Shown piece after piece: positions 1 through 9,591 of a stretch of DNA of 62,686 nucleotides (position 1 is its first letter; every line of letters starts with the position of its first letter). Location: contig NZ_JAFBIQ010000013.1 in assembly GCF_021531315.1 (NCBI RefSeq), forward strand, positions 1 through 62,686, in the 5' to 3' direction. A program made the position numbers and the translations under genes. This DNA comes from Oscillibacter valericigenes (lineage in GTDB: Bacteria > Bacillota > Clostridia > Oscillospirales > Oscillospiraceae). A model generated the notes under the pieces. That model did not search any database, was not told the origin of the DNA, and was given only the letters and a program-made list of their open reading frames with translations.

Positions 1-2
1 TT

Positions 3-731
3 TCGCTGAGTGCTCCTGCGGCGCAGGCGGTGGAATCGCTGAAAGCAACGCTTTCCACCAACCGCATCCTTGTAGACGGGCAGGAAGTCCGCCTGACGGC
101 GTACAACATCAACGGCAACAATTACGTTATGCTGCGCGACATCGGCAGAGCGGTCGGCTTCAATGTCTATTGGAACAGCAACACCAAATGTGTGCAGGTC
201 GAGTCGGAAAAGCCGTACACCGGCGAAGCGCCGGTAACGTCTGCGGAGACAAAGCCTGTGGAGCAGCCTGCGCAGACAGATGTTGCCGCTGCAAAGCAGG
301 ACATCATTGACCGCACCAACGCGCTGCGGCGCGCAAGAGGCGTTGCCGCGCTGCGCGTCAATGATAAACTCATGCAGGCGGCGCAGGTCCGCGCCGACGA
401 GATGGCCGCGAGCGGCATCTACTCTCACACCCGTCCGGATGGGCGCAAGAGCAACACTGTTACCGACAGCAAATACACTGGAGAAAATATTCACAGTATA
501 TCGGAACTGTACCTCAATCAACAGCAAAAAACGCTCTCCGAGACGGTGGTCAATCTGTGGTCCAATTCCAAGGCTCACGCGGACAACATGACAAGCTCCC
601 GCTACGGCGAGATCGGCGTCGGACTGGCGCGCGGCGTTAACCAAAACGGTCTTGACTGCTGGTACTGCGTGCAGGTCTTCCTGCTGGACGGCTGTGAAGT
701 CACTTGGGTGGATACTCCTGCAAGTAAGTGA
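3..731 (+). CDS. CAP (SCP-like) domain secreted protein, 5' end outside window
   Basis: The open frame runs in from the left edge. Before the GTG at 30 the reading is SLSAPAAQA, which looks like the end of a signal peptide with an AxA cleavage site, so the true start lies upstream. Residues 1-60 after the GTG resemble a copper-amine-oxidase N-terminal-like stalk (VMLRDIGRAVGF). A Pro/Glu-rich linker follows, then a CAP domain (DIIDRTNALRRARGV, SHTRPDG, YTGENI, ending near VQVFLLDG). Such proteins are exported. CAP proteins occur near the surface genes of Tn1549-like elements, but this one's role is unknown. A terminator follows and separates it from the adhesin gene. The domain call is firm; the function is not. 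Confidence 0.8.
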   Translation, partial: SLSAPAAQAVESLKATLSTNRILVDGQEVRLTAYNINGNNYVMLRDIGRAVGFNVYWNSNTKCVQVESEKPYTGEAPVTSAETKPVEQPAQTDVAAAKQDIIDRTNALRRARGVAALRVNDKLMQAAQVRADEMAASGIYSHTRPDGRKSNTVTDSKYTGENIHSISELYLNQQQKTLSETVVNLWSNSKAHADNMTSSRYGEIGVGLARGVNQNGLDCWYCVQVFLLDGCEVTWVDTPASK

Positions 732-749
732 ATCATCAACTCTCACGCA

Positions 750-780
750 AGAGCAGATTGCAAGGTCTGCTCTTTTTATT
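750..780 (+). terminator. Rho-independent terminator after the CAP gene
   Basis: An 8-bp inverted repeat AGAGCAGA (750-757) and TCTGCTCT (766-773) runs into TTTTATT. It separates the CAP gene from the adhesin gene. Confidence 0.8.
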
Positions 781-805
781 ACGCATTTTTAGAAAGGAGA
801 ACCCT

Positions 806-3800
806 ATGAAACCTATGAAAAAACGCCTGTTGTCTCTGCTTTTGACACTGGTGACGATCTTGAGCCTGCTGCCGACTGCGGCTTTTGCCGCGTCGAACAC
901 GGGTTCCGGCCTCAAAATTACCACCAACCAGGCATATTGGAGCACGCGCCTGCTCGCCAACGGTACCCCGTACAGCTACCGTCCCCCGCTGGTAGACGGT
1001 AAGCTCGTGTACTGCATGGATAGCGGCCTCGGCTATCATTACGCAACGCCTTCGTACCTGAATTCCTTTACATGGACGTCCGGCACCGGTGCAGATGCAG
1101 ATGCCGTATTGCAGTCGGCTGTCACGAACAGCGGCCTCAGTGAAATGGACGCCGCGACCGTCGAGAACGTCAAATGGATGATGACCTACCTCAACGACTG
1201 CAAGGCATCCAATGTTGGCCAGCTTTTTATGGCCGTGCAGACGTATGTGTGGGATCACCAAAGCTATAAAGGCGAGCCCGGTGGAGACGGCGACGCGGGC
1301 GGCTATGCCAACGCCGACACCTACGAGCTGTATCTGAGTCTTATCGACTCTCTTCTTGCAAAGAAAGCAGCTGAGGATGCCGAGTTCCAGCGTCAGATCG
1401 AGGAGTACGCTGCGCAGGGCATTGCCGCAACCATCGTGGAGGATGAGAGTGCAAGATGGGCGGTGTATGCGATCTCCAGCAACCGCAAAAATCAGTCATT
1501 CTTTAACTACTATGGACCGCGCAAGCTCGTAACGGGCGAGCCAGCGCCTGACCAGCCCGAGCAGCCTACGGGTGGCACGGGCAAGATCACGCTGAAGAAA
1601 ACTGCCAGTGGAACCACAACCGGTCTTGCCGGTGCACGTTTCAGCATCTATTTCAACGGGCAGATCGTCGGCAGCCACATCACCAATGCGCAGGGCGAGA
1701 TCTATGTTGAGGATGCCGCGACCGGCCTTTGGAGCTTCGTGGAAACCGCTGCACCGGACGATTACTGTGTCGATCCCACACCGAAGAGCGTGTACGTGGA
1801 TGTGTCCGAGGGTGACCGCGAATACACTGTTGCGGCGGTCAACTACGAAAAGCCCGATATGAAGATCATCAAGCGCGACGCCATGAGCGGCAAACCGATT
1901 GCCGGCACGGTGCTGTCGGTGAAGTCCGTGACCAGCAGTTACTCCACTTCCGTCACTACGGGGACGGATGGTTCCGCAACGCTTTCGGCACTTCCCGCAG
2001 GCGTCTATGTCGTGCGTGAGGAATCCGTGCCGGAGCCTTATGTGTTGTCTCACACCGAGCAGACCGTAGCGCTGCGCCCCGGCAAGACCTCCGAAGTCAT
2101 CTTCGTTGACTATGAAAAGCCGGGACTCGAAATTTTGAAGAAAAACATTGCCACCGGAGAGCCTATCGAGGGCGTCACTTATCTCATTGAACAGATCGAC
2201 GGCAGCTACTCCACCAGCGCCACGACGGACAGCGCAGGGCGCATCTTCCTCGATTCCATCCCCGTGGGCAGCTATCGCATCACGGAGAAAAATGTGCCTT
2301 CTAATGTCATTCTCTCTGAGATCCCCCAGGAGGTCTATCTGGAAGCAGGCTGCACCAGAACGGTGACCTTCTTCAACGCGGTCAAGCCCTCCCTGACGAT
2401 CCTGAAGCGCAACAGCATCACCGGTGATCCTCTCTCCAATGCCAAATTCCATATCTATTACGGCTCGGACAATACCACCACCGGCGAGATCAACGACCTC
2501 GGTGTATTCACAACGGTCTCCGACGGTAAAATCACCATCACCGATGTAAACCGTGGCTGGTACAAACTGGTGGAGGAGTCCGCTCCCAAGGGCTTCGGCA
2601 TTCAGGGCAGCGGGGTCACCGAGTTCTATCTGGAAGCCAATACCTCTAAGACCGTGACCGTGGACAATGTTCCTCACAGCGCCCTCGTCGTGTACAAATA
2701 TGACGCCAAAACCGGAAAAGGACTGGAGGGCTGCCGATTTGAACTGAGATATTTAGGCGGCGGCACTTCCGGTACTGGCGGCACAGTCATCGGGACCTAT
2801 CTGACCGGCCCCAACGGGGCGTTCACCGTGACAAACCTCAAACGCGGCACTTACATCTGCCAGGAACTCGAAGGGGACGGAAATCACATCATCGACCGCG
2901 AACCCCAGACGGTGTGGATCTCCGGCGAGGATCAGGATGTGGTGACGCTCCGCTTCGGCAATGCCCCACTGGGCAGCCTACTCATTACAAAGCTGAGCGA
3001 TGACAGCAAGCACGAACCGCTCTCCGGCGTAGAGTTTCTTTTGACCGACAGCAGCGGCCATTATCTCGGCAATGACAACGGCCGCTTCACCACCAATGCC
3101 GCGGGCGAAATTCTGGTGGATGGTCTGGAACCCGGCATGACGGTCATTGCCCGTGAAGTCAGGGCAAAAACGGGCTACCTGTTGGATGACAGCCCCCAGC
3201 ACGCGCTCATCAAGAGCGGCGAAACGGCGCATTTGCAGTTTCTGAACCAGCCTGCCGGTAATCTCATCATCCGCAAGGTCAGCACCGGTCCCAACAAGGA
3301 GCCGCTGGAGGGTGTCGAGTTTAAGATCACCTACGCGGATGGCAGCTTCGTTCCCGACGCCAACGGCGAGCTGTCCAGCAACGGCATTTATTACACCAAT
3401 AAATCCGGTGAGATCAGAATTTCCGATATCGTTGGCACCGTGGTAGCAACGGAAACCAAGACGATTCCGGGCTTCACCATTGACGAAGCCAGCCGCACAC
3501 AGACCGTGGTAGTCAACCCCAATGACACGCAGACTCTGACCTTTTACAACAAACCCACTACAACGTTGATTCTCCAGAAATACATTTCCGGCACGAAAAA
3601 TAAGCCGCTTGCCGGAGTACAGTTCCTTGTGACGGACTCCTCTGGTGCGGTAGTCGGCCCCAACAACGGATACTATACCACCGACTCCGCAGGCCAGATC
3701 GTCATTGAGGGTCTGACCGACGGCATGACGATCACTGCCAAGGAAGTCAAGACGGTGGATGGATTCGTGTTGGACGGGACGCCGCAAAGCATTAAGATCG

Positions 3801-5530
3801 ACCAGAGCCAGTCTCCCCAGCGCATGACCTTCTGGAATGAGCGACAGGGCGCGCTCATCATCAACAAGCTGTCCTCTCTGGACCGCAAGACGCCGCTGGA
3901 GGGCGTTACCTTCAAGATCACTACGGCTGCCGGCGAGTTCGTCCCCGACGAAAACGGAAAAATCAGCTCCAACGGTCTGTACTATACCGACGAAAACGGG
4001 CAGATCATTCTCAAAGGCGTCACCGGCACACTGGTGGTGACAGAGGAAAAATCCATCTCCGGTTACACCATCGACGAGAACACCCGCACGCAGACCGTGG
4101 TGGTCAACCCCAATGACACGCAGTCCCTCTATTTTTATAATGCTCCCATCGGCGGGCTGGAACTGGTGAAAGTGAATGCGGCGGACAAAACCCAGCGCAT
4201 CCCCAACACCACCTTCGAGATCCGCCGTGTCAGCGATGGCGGTCTGGTGGATACCGTCACCACTGGAACGGACGGCCGCGTGTATGTGTCGCTGGAAAGC
4301 GGCAGCTACTATGCCGTGGAAACCGAGGCAGGCAAGGGCTTCCAGCTGGACAATACCCCCATCTATTTCGCCGTGGAGGATGGTAGAACCACGACCAAAA
4401 CGGTGACCAACAAAGCCATCTCCGGTATCCTGATCCACAAGGTCGATTCGACCACCGGCGAGGGTATCTATGGCGTTTCCTTCATTCTCTATGACAGCGG
4501 AAATAATCCCATTGCGCAGGAAACAAGCGATGACCGCGGTTATGTCCGTTTTGAAAACCTGACCGCTGGTCGTTTTTATCTGCGTGAATTGGAAAACGAG
4601 GGCTATATCCCCGACACGCAGAAAAAGACCGTGTATGTAAAGTCCGGCGAAACCACGGAAATCGAATGGAAGAATACCCCCATCACCGGTCAGCTCCAGA
4701 TTCGTAAGACTTCAGAGGACTACAATTCCATGAATGGTTGGCCCGCCGGAACGCCCATCCCTAACACCGTCTTTGAAGTTTACAATGCCCGCACCAACCG
4801 TCTGGTGGATACGATCAAGACGGATAAAAACGGCTTGGCGGTGAGCAAACCTTTGCCGCTGGCGCGGTACAAGATTGTAGAATCCAAGGCGGCGGAGTTT
4901 TACGGGCTGGATAAGACACCCATTGAGGTGGAGATCGAACACGCCGGTCAGATCGTTAAGGCGAGCATGACCAATAAGAGCCTGTACACGAATGTGTCGA
5001 TCAAGAAAACCGGCTACGTGGAGGTCATGCCGGGGCAGCTTGTCCGCTACAACTTCACCGGTATTGCCAACAATTCCACCACGGCGCTGGAGTCGTTCTA
5101 CTGGAGAGACACTCTGCCCGTCAAGGCGGTGCGCCTTGAAAAGATCTACACCGGCACGTGGAATACCCCCGGAAATTATAAGATCGTGTACAAAACCAAT
5201 CTCAGTGGGGATACCTGGCGCACGCTGGCGGATAATCTGAGTACATCCAAAAACTATGTCTTGGATGCCTCTCCTGCGGCGCTGGGACTTGCTTCCAATG
5301 AGTATGTGACGGAGTTCATGGCGGCGTTCGGCATTGTACCTTCAAACTTCCGTCAGGTGGAGGCGCCCCGCGTAGACTGCAAGGTGCTTTCAAAGCTCAC
5401 CGGTGGTACGCAGTTCGTCAACACGTCGGATGCGGGCGGCGTCTACAACGGGCAGTGGATCATGGCGACCTCCCGCTGGGTCACCCGTGTCTATGCCCCC
5501 AGCAAGCCCCTGCCGCGCACCGGCTATTAA
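806..5530 (+). CDS. Giant thioester-domain / CnaB-repeat surface adhesin
   Basis: The frame is open from 728, but ATG 806 follows AGAAAGGAGA (791-800) and begins a classic signal peptide ending AAFAAS, so I place the start there (1574 aa). After the signal comes a thioester-type domain: VYCMD supplies the candidate Cys and FMAVQTYVWDHQ resembles the Gln-containing motif. From about residue 255 there are twelve CnaB/SpaA-like repeats, each opening with a strand such as ITLKK or MKIIKR, which in this family form intramolecular isopeptide bonds. A different C-terminal domain follows. The last residues are LPRTGY and then stop: a sortase-like LPxTG signature with no membrane helix or basic tail. 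It probably acts in adhesion or mating contact. Neighbouring repeat pairs near 3250-4140 are very similar, indicating internal duplication. Confidence 0.85.
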   Translation: MKPMKKRLLSLLLTLVTILSLLPTAAFAASNTGSGLKITTNQAYWSTRLLANGTPYSYRPPLVDGKLVYCMDSGLGYHYATPSYLNSFTWTSGTGADADAVLQSAVTNSGLSEMDAATVENVKWMMTYLNDCKASNVGQLFMAVQTYVWDHQSYKGEPGGDGDAGGYANADTYELYLSLIDSLLAKKAAEDAEFQRQIEEYAAQGIAATIVEDESARWAVYAISSNRKNQSFFNYYGPRKLVTGEPAPDQPEQPTGGTGKITLKKTASGTTTGLAGARFSIYFNGQIVGSHITNAQGEIYVEDAATGLWSFVETAAPDDYCVDPTPKSVYVDVSEGDREYTVAAVNYEKPDMKIIKRDAMSGKPIAGTVLSVKSVTSSYSTSVTTGTDGSATLSALPAGVYVVREESVPEPYVLSHTEQTVALRPGKTSEVIFVDYEKPGLEILKKNIATGEPIEGVTYLIEQIDGSYSTSATTDSAGRIFLDSIPVGSYRITEKNVPSNVILSEIPQEVYLEAGCTRTVTFFNAVKPSLTILKRNSITGDPLSNAKFHIYYGSDNTTTGEINDLGVFTTVSDGKITITDVNRGWYKLVEESAPKGFGIQGSGVTEFYLEANTSKTVTVDNVPHSALVVYKYDAKTGKGLEGCRFELRYLGGGTSGTGGTVIGTYLTGPNGAFTVTNLKRGTYICQELEGDGNHIIDREPQTVWISGEDQDVVTLRFGNAPLGSLLITKLSDDSKHEPLSGVEFLLTDSSGHYLGNDNGRFTTNAAGEILVDGLEPGMTVIAREVRAKTGYLLDDSPQHALIKSGETAHLQFLNQPAGNLIIRKVSTGPNKEPLEGVEFKITYADGSFVPDANGELSSNGIYYTNKSGEIRISDIVGTVVATETKTIPGFTIDEASRTQTVVVNPNDTQTLTFYNKPTTTLILQKYISGTKNKPLAGVQFLVTDSSGAVVGPNNGYYTTDSAGQIVIEGLTDGMTITAKEVKTVDGFVLDGTPQSIKIDQSQSPQRMTFWNERQGALIINKLSSLDRKTPLEGVTFKITTAAGEFVPDENGKISSNGLYYTDENGQIILKGVTGTLVVTEEKSISGYTIDENTRTQTVVVNPNDTQSLYFYNAPIGGLELVKVNAADKTQRIPNTTFEIRRVSDGGLVDTVTTGTDGRVYVSLESGSYYAVETEAGKGFQLDNTPIYFAVEDGRTTTKTVTNKAISGILIHKVDSTTGEGIYGVSFILYDSGNNPIAQETSDDRGYVRFENLTAGRFYLRELENEGYIPDTQKKTVYVKSGETTEIEWKNTPITGQLQIRKTSEDYNSMNGWPAGTPIPNTVFEVYNARTNRLVDTIKTDKNGLAVSKPLPLARYKIVESKAAEFYGLDKTPIEVEIEHAGQIVKASMTNKSLYTNVSIKKTGYVEVMPGQLVRYNFTGIANNSTTALESFYWRDTLPVKAVRLEKIYTGTWNTPGNYKIVYKTNLSGDTWRTLADNLSTSKNYVLDASPAALGLASNEYVTEFMAAFGIVPSNFRQVEAPRVDCKVLSKLTGGTQFVNTSDAGGVYNGQWIMATSRWVTRVYAPSKPLPRTGY

Positions 5531-5541
5531 GGACTAACAAC

Positions 5542-5574
5542 GGATGCCGCTCCGCAAGGGGCGGCATCCCCATT
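5542..5574 (+). terminator. Hairpin after the adhesin gene
   Basis: A perfect 9-bp arm GGATGCCGC (5542-5550) pairs with GCGGCATCC (5561-5569), extended by CC/GG. The T-tract is weak (CCCATTTT), so it may act as an attenuator or terminator. Confidence 0.55.
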
Positions 5575-5593
5575 TTAAGGAGGTTGAGATTTC

Positions 5594-5929
5594 TTGAAAT
5601 ACAGAAAAATGATTATTCTGACATTGACACTTCTGCTCCTGACCTCTCTCTGCTGCACCTCGGCGCTCGCTGCGGGCGGGGATGTTGCGGGAGCGGTGGA
5701 GCAGACATGGACGGAGGCGGCCAAGCAGATCAAGAGCGTGGTGGAGAAGGTGGTGTTCCCTGCATTGGATATGATCCTCGCCATCGCATTCTTCGTGAAA
5801 CTTGGCGGCGCGTACTTTGATTATCGCCAGAGAGGACAGTTTGAATGGACCGGTCCCGCCATTCTCTTTGCCTGCCTGATTTTCAGCTTGATCGCGCCGA
5901 AATACATCTGGAATATCATTGGGATCTAA
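5594..5929 (+). CDS. DUF3852-like small membrane protein of the conjugation module
   Basis: The start is TTG 5594 behind AAGGAGGTTGAG (5578-5589). The 111-aa product has a signal-like first helix (ILTLTLLLLTSLCC...ALA), an amphipathic segment, and two hydrophobic segments (PALDMILAIAFFVKL and PAILFACLIFSLIAP). This matches the DUF3852 family found in Tn1549-like elements. Its size and topology recall VirB2/TrbC-type subunits, but that comparison is inference. It sits upstream of the TrbL-like gene; a toxin-antitoxin pair now lies between them. Confidence 0.65.
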   Translation: MKYRKMIILTLTLLLLTSLCCTSALAAGGDVAGAVEQTWTEAAKQIKSVVEKVVFPALDMILAIAFFVKLGGAYFDYRQRGQFEWTGPAILFACLIFSLIAPKYIWNIIGI

Positions 5930-6059
5930 TTCGTGAAGAAAGAATTTAAAAATCGAATCTGGACTCTCCTGCCAGAGGCAACGAATAAGACACAATGGTT
6001 GCTTTGCCGGCGAATGATGTAGGCCTATAAAGTCACCTTCACGCCTCACAAAGATAGGC

Positions 6060-6106
6060 TTGCATAAAAGGCGTTATCTTGATATAATACTATCAAGAAA
6101 TTGATA
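6060..6106 (+). promoter_or_regulatory. Promoter and operator of the toxin-antitoxin pair
   Basis: A -35 TTGCAT (6060-6065) is 17 bp from a -10 TATAAT (6083-6088). Just downstream is the palindrome TATCAA-gaaa-TTGATA (6091-6106), and a related TTGATA half lies at 6079-6084. Phd-type antitoxins usually bind such repeats to repress their own operon. Confidence 0.75.
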
Positions 6107-6119
6107 AGGAGGGCTTTCT

Positions 6120-6392
6120 ATGCAAATCAGACCATCCTCCGCCCTGCGGAATGAGTACACGCAGATCTCCGAGCTGGCAAAGGCATCCGGTGAACCGATC
6201 TTCATTACGAATAAGGGTGAAGATGACGGTGTTTATATGAGCATGGCAGCATACGAGGAGCGGGAAAAAATGTTCCGACACCGCGACAAAATTTATGCTG
6301 CGGAACTCAGCAGACTGAGCGGAGAGCCTGTCTGCACGCCGGAGGAGCTTGACGAAAGAATGGAGGAGCTGTTCCGTGCCTACGAAAAGTAA
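6120..6392 (+). CDS. Phd/YefM-family antitoxin
   Basis: The 90-aa product starts at ATG 6120 after TAAGGAGGG (6105-6113). The N-terminus (RPSSALRNEYTQISELAKASGEPIFITNKGEDDGVYMSM) is the Phd/YefM DNA-binding fold, and the rest is a charged toxin-binding tail. It overlaps the downstream toxin by 17 bp, as expected of a coupled TA pair. It is probably autoregulated through the palindrome upstream. The pair sits between two conjugation genes and may stabilise the element. Confidence 0.85.
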   Translation: MQIRPSSALRNEYTQISELAKASGEPIFITNKGEDDGVYMSMAAYEEREKMFRHRDKIYAAELSRLSGEPVCTPEELDERMEELFRAYEK

Positions 6393-6690
6393 ACTGGTCT
6401 ATCTTCCACCTGCTCAACACGACTTCGAGGAGATCGTAAAGTATCACATTACGGAGGCAGGAACTCCCTACGCGCGGAAAATCTACAGTACGATGAAAAC
6501 GACCATAAACCGTCTGCGGGATTTCCCGCTGATGGGGCAAACGCATCCGGATCCGATCCTTGCGGCAAGCGGTTACCGTAAACTTGTGCTGACAAAGACT
6601 TATGTTGCCATCTACAAATTGATTGGGGACACCGTCTACGTTTATGCGATCGTCAATGGCACAACAGATTATCCGCGGCTGCTCAAGTAA
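6376..6690 (+). CDS. ParE/RelE-family toxin
   Basis: I place the start at GTG 6376, behind TGGAGGAG (6361-6368), although the frame is open from 6349. The product is about 104 aa: KLVYLPPAQHDFEEIVKYHI...GTPYARKIYSTMKTTINRLRDFPLMG...YRKLVLTKTYVAIYKL, the ParE/RelE fold. Family members inhibit gyrase (ParE) or cleave mRNA on ribosomes (RelE); the sequence alone does not separate these. The 5' end lies inside the antitoxin gene. Confidence 0.85.
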   Translation: MPTKSKLVYLPPAQHDFEEIVKYHITEAGTPYARKIYSTMKTTINRLRDFPLMGQTHPDPILAASGYRKLVLTKTYVAIYKLIGDTVYVYAIVNGTTDYPRLLK

Positions 6691-6727
6691 GCGCTGCAGT
6701 CAGATGCAAAACAAAATACTCTATATG

Positions 6728-6760
6728 AAAGGCCGTCGCCCATCTGGGCGGCGGCTTTCT
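6728..6760 (+). terminator. Terminator-like hairpin after the TA pair
   Basis: AAAGGCCGTCGCCC-atct-GGGCGGCGGCTTT forms a strong GC-rich stem followed by a short CTTTCT. It lies immediately before the TrbL-like gene's ribosome binding site. Confidence 0.55.
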
Positions 6761-6783
6761 GCATTTCGAGGAGGTGAGCGAAG

Positions 6784-7680
6784 ATATTTATTTGGGACTT
6801 TGTTGCCGCGACAGTTCTGGATCAGTTGGTGGATTGGATCTACGGGCAGATCGTGGGCTTTCTCGGCAATTTCTTTGCCCTCATGGGCAATATGGGCGTG
6901 GAACTTTTTGAACTTGAATGGGTCAGCGCCATTATTCTCTTTTTCTCGCGCCTTGCGTGGGCGTTGTTTGCCGTCAGCGTGGTAGTCTGCGCCTTTGAGT
7001 GCGGCATTGAATACTCCACTGGCAGGGGCAATCTCCAGCAGTGCGGGATGAATATCATCAAAGGCTTTTTGGCAGTGAGTCTCTTCACCGTTGTCCCCGT
7101 CCGCCTCTATGCCTTATCGGTGTCGCTGCAGGGAACCTTTTCTGCGGGCCTCACCGGCTACGGACGGAGCATCGGTGAGGTGGGACAGGACATCATCACC
7201 GAACTCAGCGAGATACAGACGCTTGCCGATGTAGTGAACAGTTCCCACTTTGGCCTCGGCATCATCACCAGCCCCATCATGCTTCTCTTTTGCGTGATCC
7301 TTATGGGCTATGCGGTGCTGAAGGTGTTTTTCGCCAACCTGAAACGCGGGGGCATCCTGCTCATCCAGATCGCGGTGGGCAGCCTCTATATGTTCAGCGT
7401 TCCGCGTGGCTATCTGGATGGATTCATGGGCTGGATGCGGCAGGTCATCGGCTTGTGCCTGACTGCCTTCCTCCAGTCCACCATCCTCATTGCGGGACTT
7501 ATGGTGTTCAAAGACCACGCGCTGATGGGCGTTGGACTCATGCTCTCCGCAGGCGAAGTTCCCCGCATCGCCGGCAGCTTCGGCGTGGACACCACGACAA
7601 AGGCCAATATTACAAGCGCCGTTTATACGGCACAGTCCGCGGTGAATGTGACGAGAACCATCGCCGCGGCAATCAAATAA
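6784..7680 (+). CDS. TrbL/VirB6-like conjugation channel membrane protein
   Basis: A polytopic membrane protein of about 290 aa with hydrophobic segments near AIILFFSRLAWALFAVSVVVCAF, IIKGFLAVSLFTVVPV, IITSPIMLLFCVILMGYAVL and LQSTILIAGLMVF. The WDFVAATVLDQLVDWIYGQI start and overall layout match the TrbL/VirB6-like protein of Tn1549-type elements, an inner-membrane part of the type IV secretion channel. The start is uncertain. AGGAGGTGAG (6769-6778) points at codons GCG 6778, AAG 6781 and ATA 6784, and the first conventional in-frame start is TTG 6826, which would cut off the conserved beginning. A former GTG at 6778 may have mutated, or ATA may be used. Confidence 0.75.
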   Translation: MFIWDFVAATVLDQLVDWIYGQIVGFLGNFFALMGNMGVELFELEWVSAIILFFSRLAWALFAVSVVVCAFECGIEYSTGRGNLQQCGMNIIKGFLAVSLFTVVPVRLYALSVSLQGTFSAGLTGYGRSIGEVGQDIITELSEIQTLADVVNSSHFGLGIITSPIMLLFCVILMGYAVLKVFFANLKRGGILLIQIAVGSLYMFSVPRGYLDGFMGWMRQVIGLCLTAFLQSTILIAGLMVFKDHALMGVGLMLSAGEVPRIAGSFGVDTTTKANITSAVYTAQSAVNVTRTIAAAIK

Positions 7681-7686
7681 AAGGGT

Positions 7687-9516
7687 GTGTATGAAATGAC
7701 ACAGTCAACAAGAAAACTTACGATGGGGAGCCTGTTCGATGGCATCTCCGGCTTTCCTCTGGCTTCGGTGCGGTGCGGCATCGAGCCAATCTGGGCCAGC
7801 GAGATCGAACCGTTCCCTATACTGGTATCAAAAATACGTTTCCCTCGCATGGAGCAGATGGGAGACATCAAAAAAATGAACGGTGCATATCTGCCGCCTG
7901 TAGACATCATCTGCGGGGGCAGCCCTTGCCAGGACTCAGCGTGGCCGGAATGCGCGCCGGATTGAACGGTGCGCGTTCCGGCCTTTTTATGGAACAAATA
8001 CGGATCATTCAGGAGATGCGAGATGCAGACAGAAAATCTGGAAGGACAGGCGTCCATATTCGACCAAGATTCGGGATCTGGGAAAATGTCGTCGGTGCTC
8101 TCTCAAGTGGGCGGGACGCTGAAACGGGTCAAAAAAAGCCTGGGGCGGATTTTCAAAAAGTCCTCGAAGCGTTCCTCCAAGTTGAAGAACCATACCTTCA
8201 TGTTGTTAGACCTGAGACCGGGCGCTGGGAATATGCTGGGGGCATATTGGGAGTACGATCCTCCGTGGCTTGGATCGTTTGGGACGCCCAACACTTCGGA
8301 GTGCCCCAAAGACGCCGTCGAGTGTTCCTTGTGGCAGATTTTGCAGGCTACAGCGCCATCCCGATACTCGCTATCCCAGACAGCGTGCCTGGGTATTCTG
8401 CGCCGCGCAGAGTGCCGCGGCAAATCGCTGCCACCCTTATTGGAAGCAGCTTTGCGTATGCAGGCAGGACTTGACCCGCCCGCGCCCATATCCGGCGAAG
8501 CGAAAGCTTATCATATCAACCAACGCAGCGAAGGAATTGACTTAGACGGTGTGTCCGGCGCCCTGATGGCGACGCAGAACCTTCAAATGCAGACCTTTAT
8601 CACAAATCCAGGCAGCAGTCAGAACGGTCCGCAAATGCAGATCGCATTCGCCGCCAACCAGCGGGACGAGGTGCGTGACCTGCATGATGTAGCAGGCGCG
8701 CTGCAGGCTCAGCCGGGGTTGAAACAACAAACCTTTGTCGCTGGATTTTCTGCTGGAGCTGGCGCGAGCGCCGGGACCATTGGATATCAGGAGGACGTAG
8801 CGCCCACCCTGAAAGGCAGCCCCAGCGGGAACTGTATGCCCAGCATCCTCTGTATCAATGATCAGGGTGGGCAGATCATGGAGTGCAGCGAAAATGTCAC
8901 TGGGACACTGCGGGCGCAGGAGCATGGACACCAGCCTCTGGTCCTGCGTCCGACAGGACCCAAGGTTTACGAAAACCACGGCATTGACGGAAGATACACG
9001 GGGCCGCACGATGTAGCACCCACCATGTCCGCCCGCTATGGGACCGGCGGCAACAATATTCCCCTTGTACAGCAGGAAGAAGTCATCTGCATTGCAGGCA
9101 ATGCCATCGACCGGCAGCCGCAAAACGGCGGCAACGGCTTCGGCTGGCAGCGGAATATTTCCTATACCCTGACCGCCACGGATCGCCACAGCGTCTATGC
9201 CCGCCAGCGGGTAGATCAGTTCAGGGATGATGAGATTGCCTCGACGGAGAGCGCGCGGCAGCACAAGGACGCTACAGACCTCATCTGCCAGCCGCCCTCT
9301 ACTTGGGATGCGGACTGCCGGAATCTCATTCGCCGCCTCACGCCTTTGGAGTGCGAACGGCTCCAGGGCTACCCGGACGGTTGGACCGATGTTCCCGGCG
9401 CTTCGGACTCCGCTCGCTATAAAGCCCTCGGCAACAGCGTTGCCATCCCCTGCGTGGAATACCTCATGCAGCGGGTGGCTATGGTCATTACGCTTGATTT
9501 AGAATGGGATTTTTAG
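7687..9516 (+). pseudogene. C5-cytosine DNA methyltransferase, broken by two frameshifts
   Basis: Three open pieces together spell one methyltransferase. 7687-7965 carries motif I-like GSLFDGISGFPLA and the catalytic motif GGSPCQD, then stops. The sequence continues in another frame (LSVAGMRAGLNGARSGLF, WENVVGAL, WDAQHFGVPQRRRRVFLVADF) to a stop at 8472-8474. It then returns to the first frame (PPAPISGEAKAYHINQ... RLTPLECERLQGYPDGW... YKALGNSVAIP) to 9516. The simplest explanation is one base lost near 7938, just after the PCQ motif, and one gained near 8472, which offset each other. Such methyltransferases sit at this place in Tn1549-like elements and probably protect transferred DNA. As read here no complete enzyme is made, unless the shifts are sequencing errors. 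Confidence 0.85.
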
Positions 9517-9591
9517 TTGGCTTTGGTAATAGCTTTCGCGCTTGCTTTCGGGTATCTTAGCTTTACCATTAAAAAGATCGGAGGAACTGCT

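Noticed and set aside
1496-4438. Long minus-strand open frames (1496-2677 and 2978-4438) opposite the CnaB adhesin.
   Set aside because: They are shadows of the repeat-rich, GC-rich gene. They lack ribosome binding sites and recognisable domains, and their coding frame mirrors the adhesin's codons.
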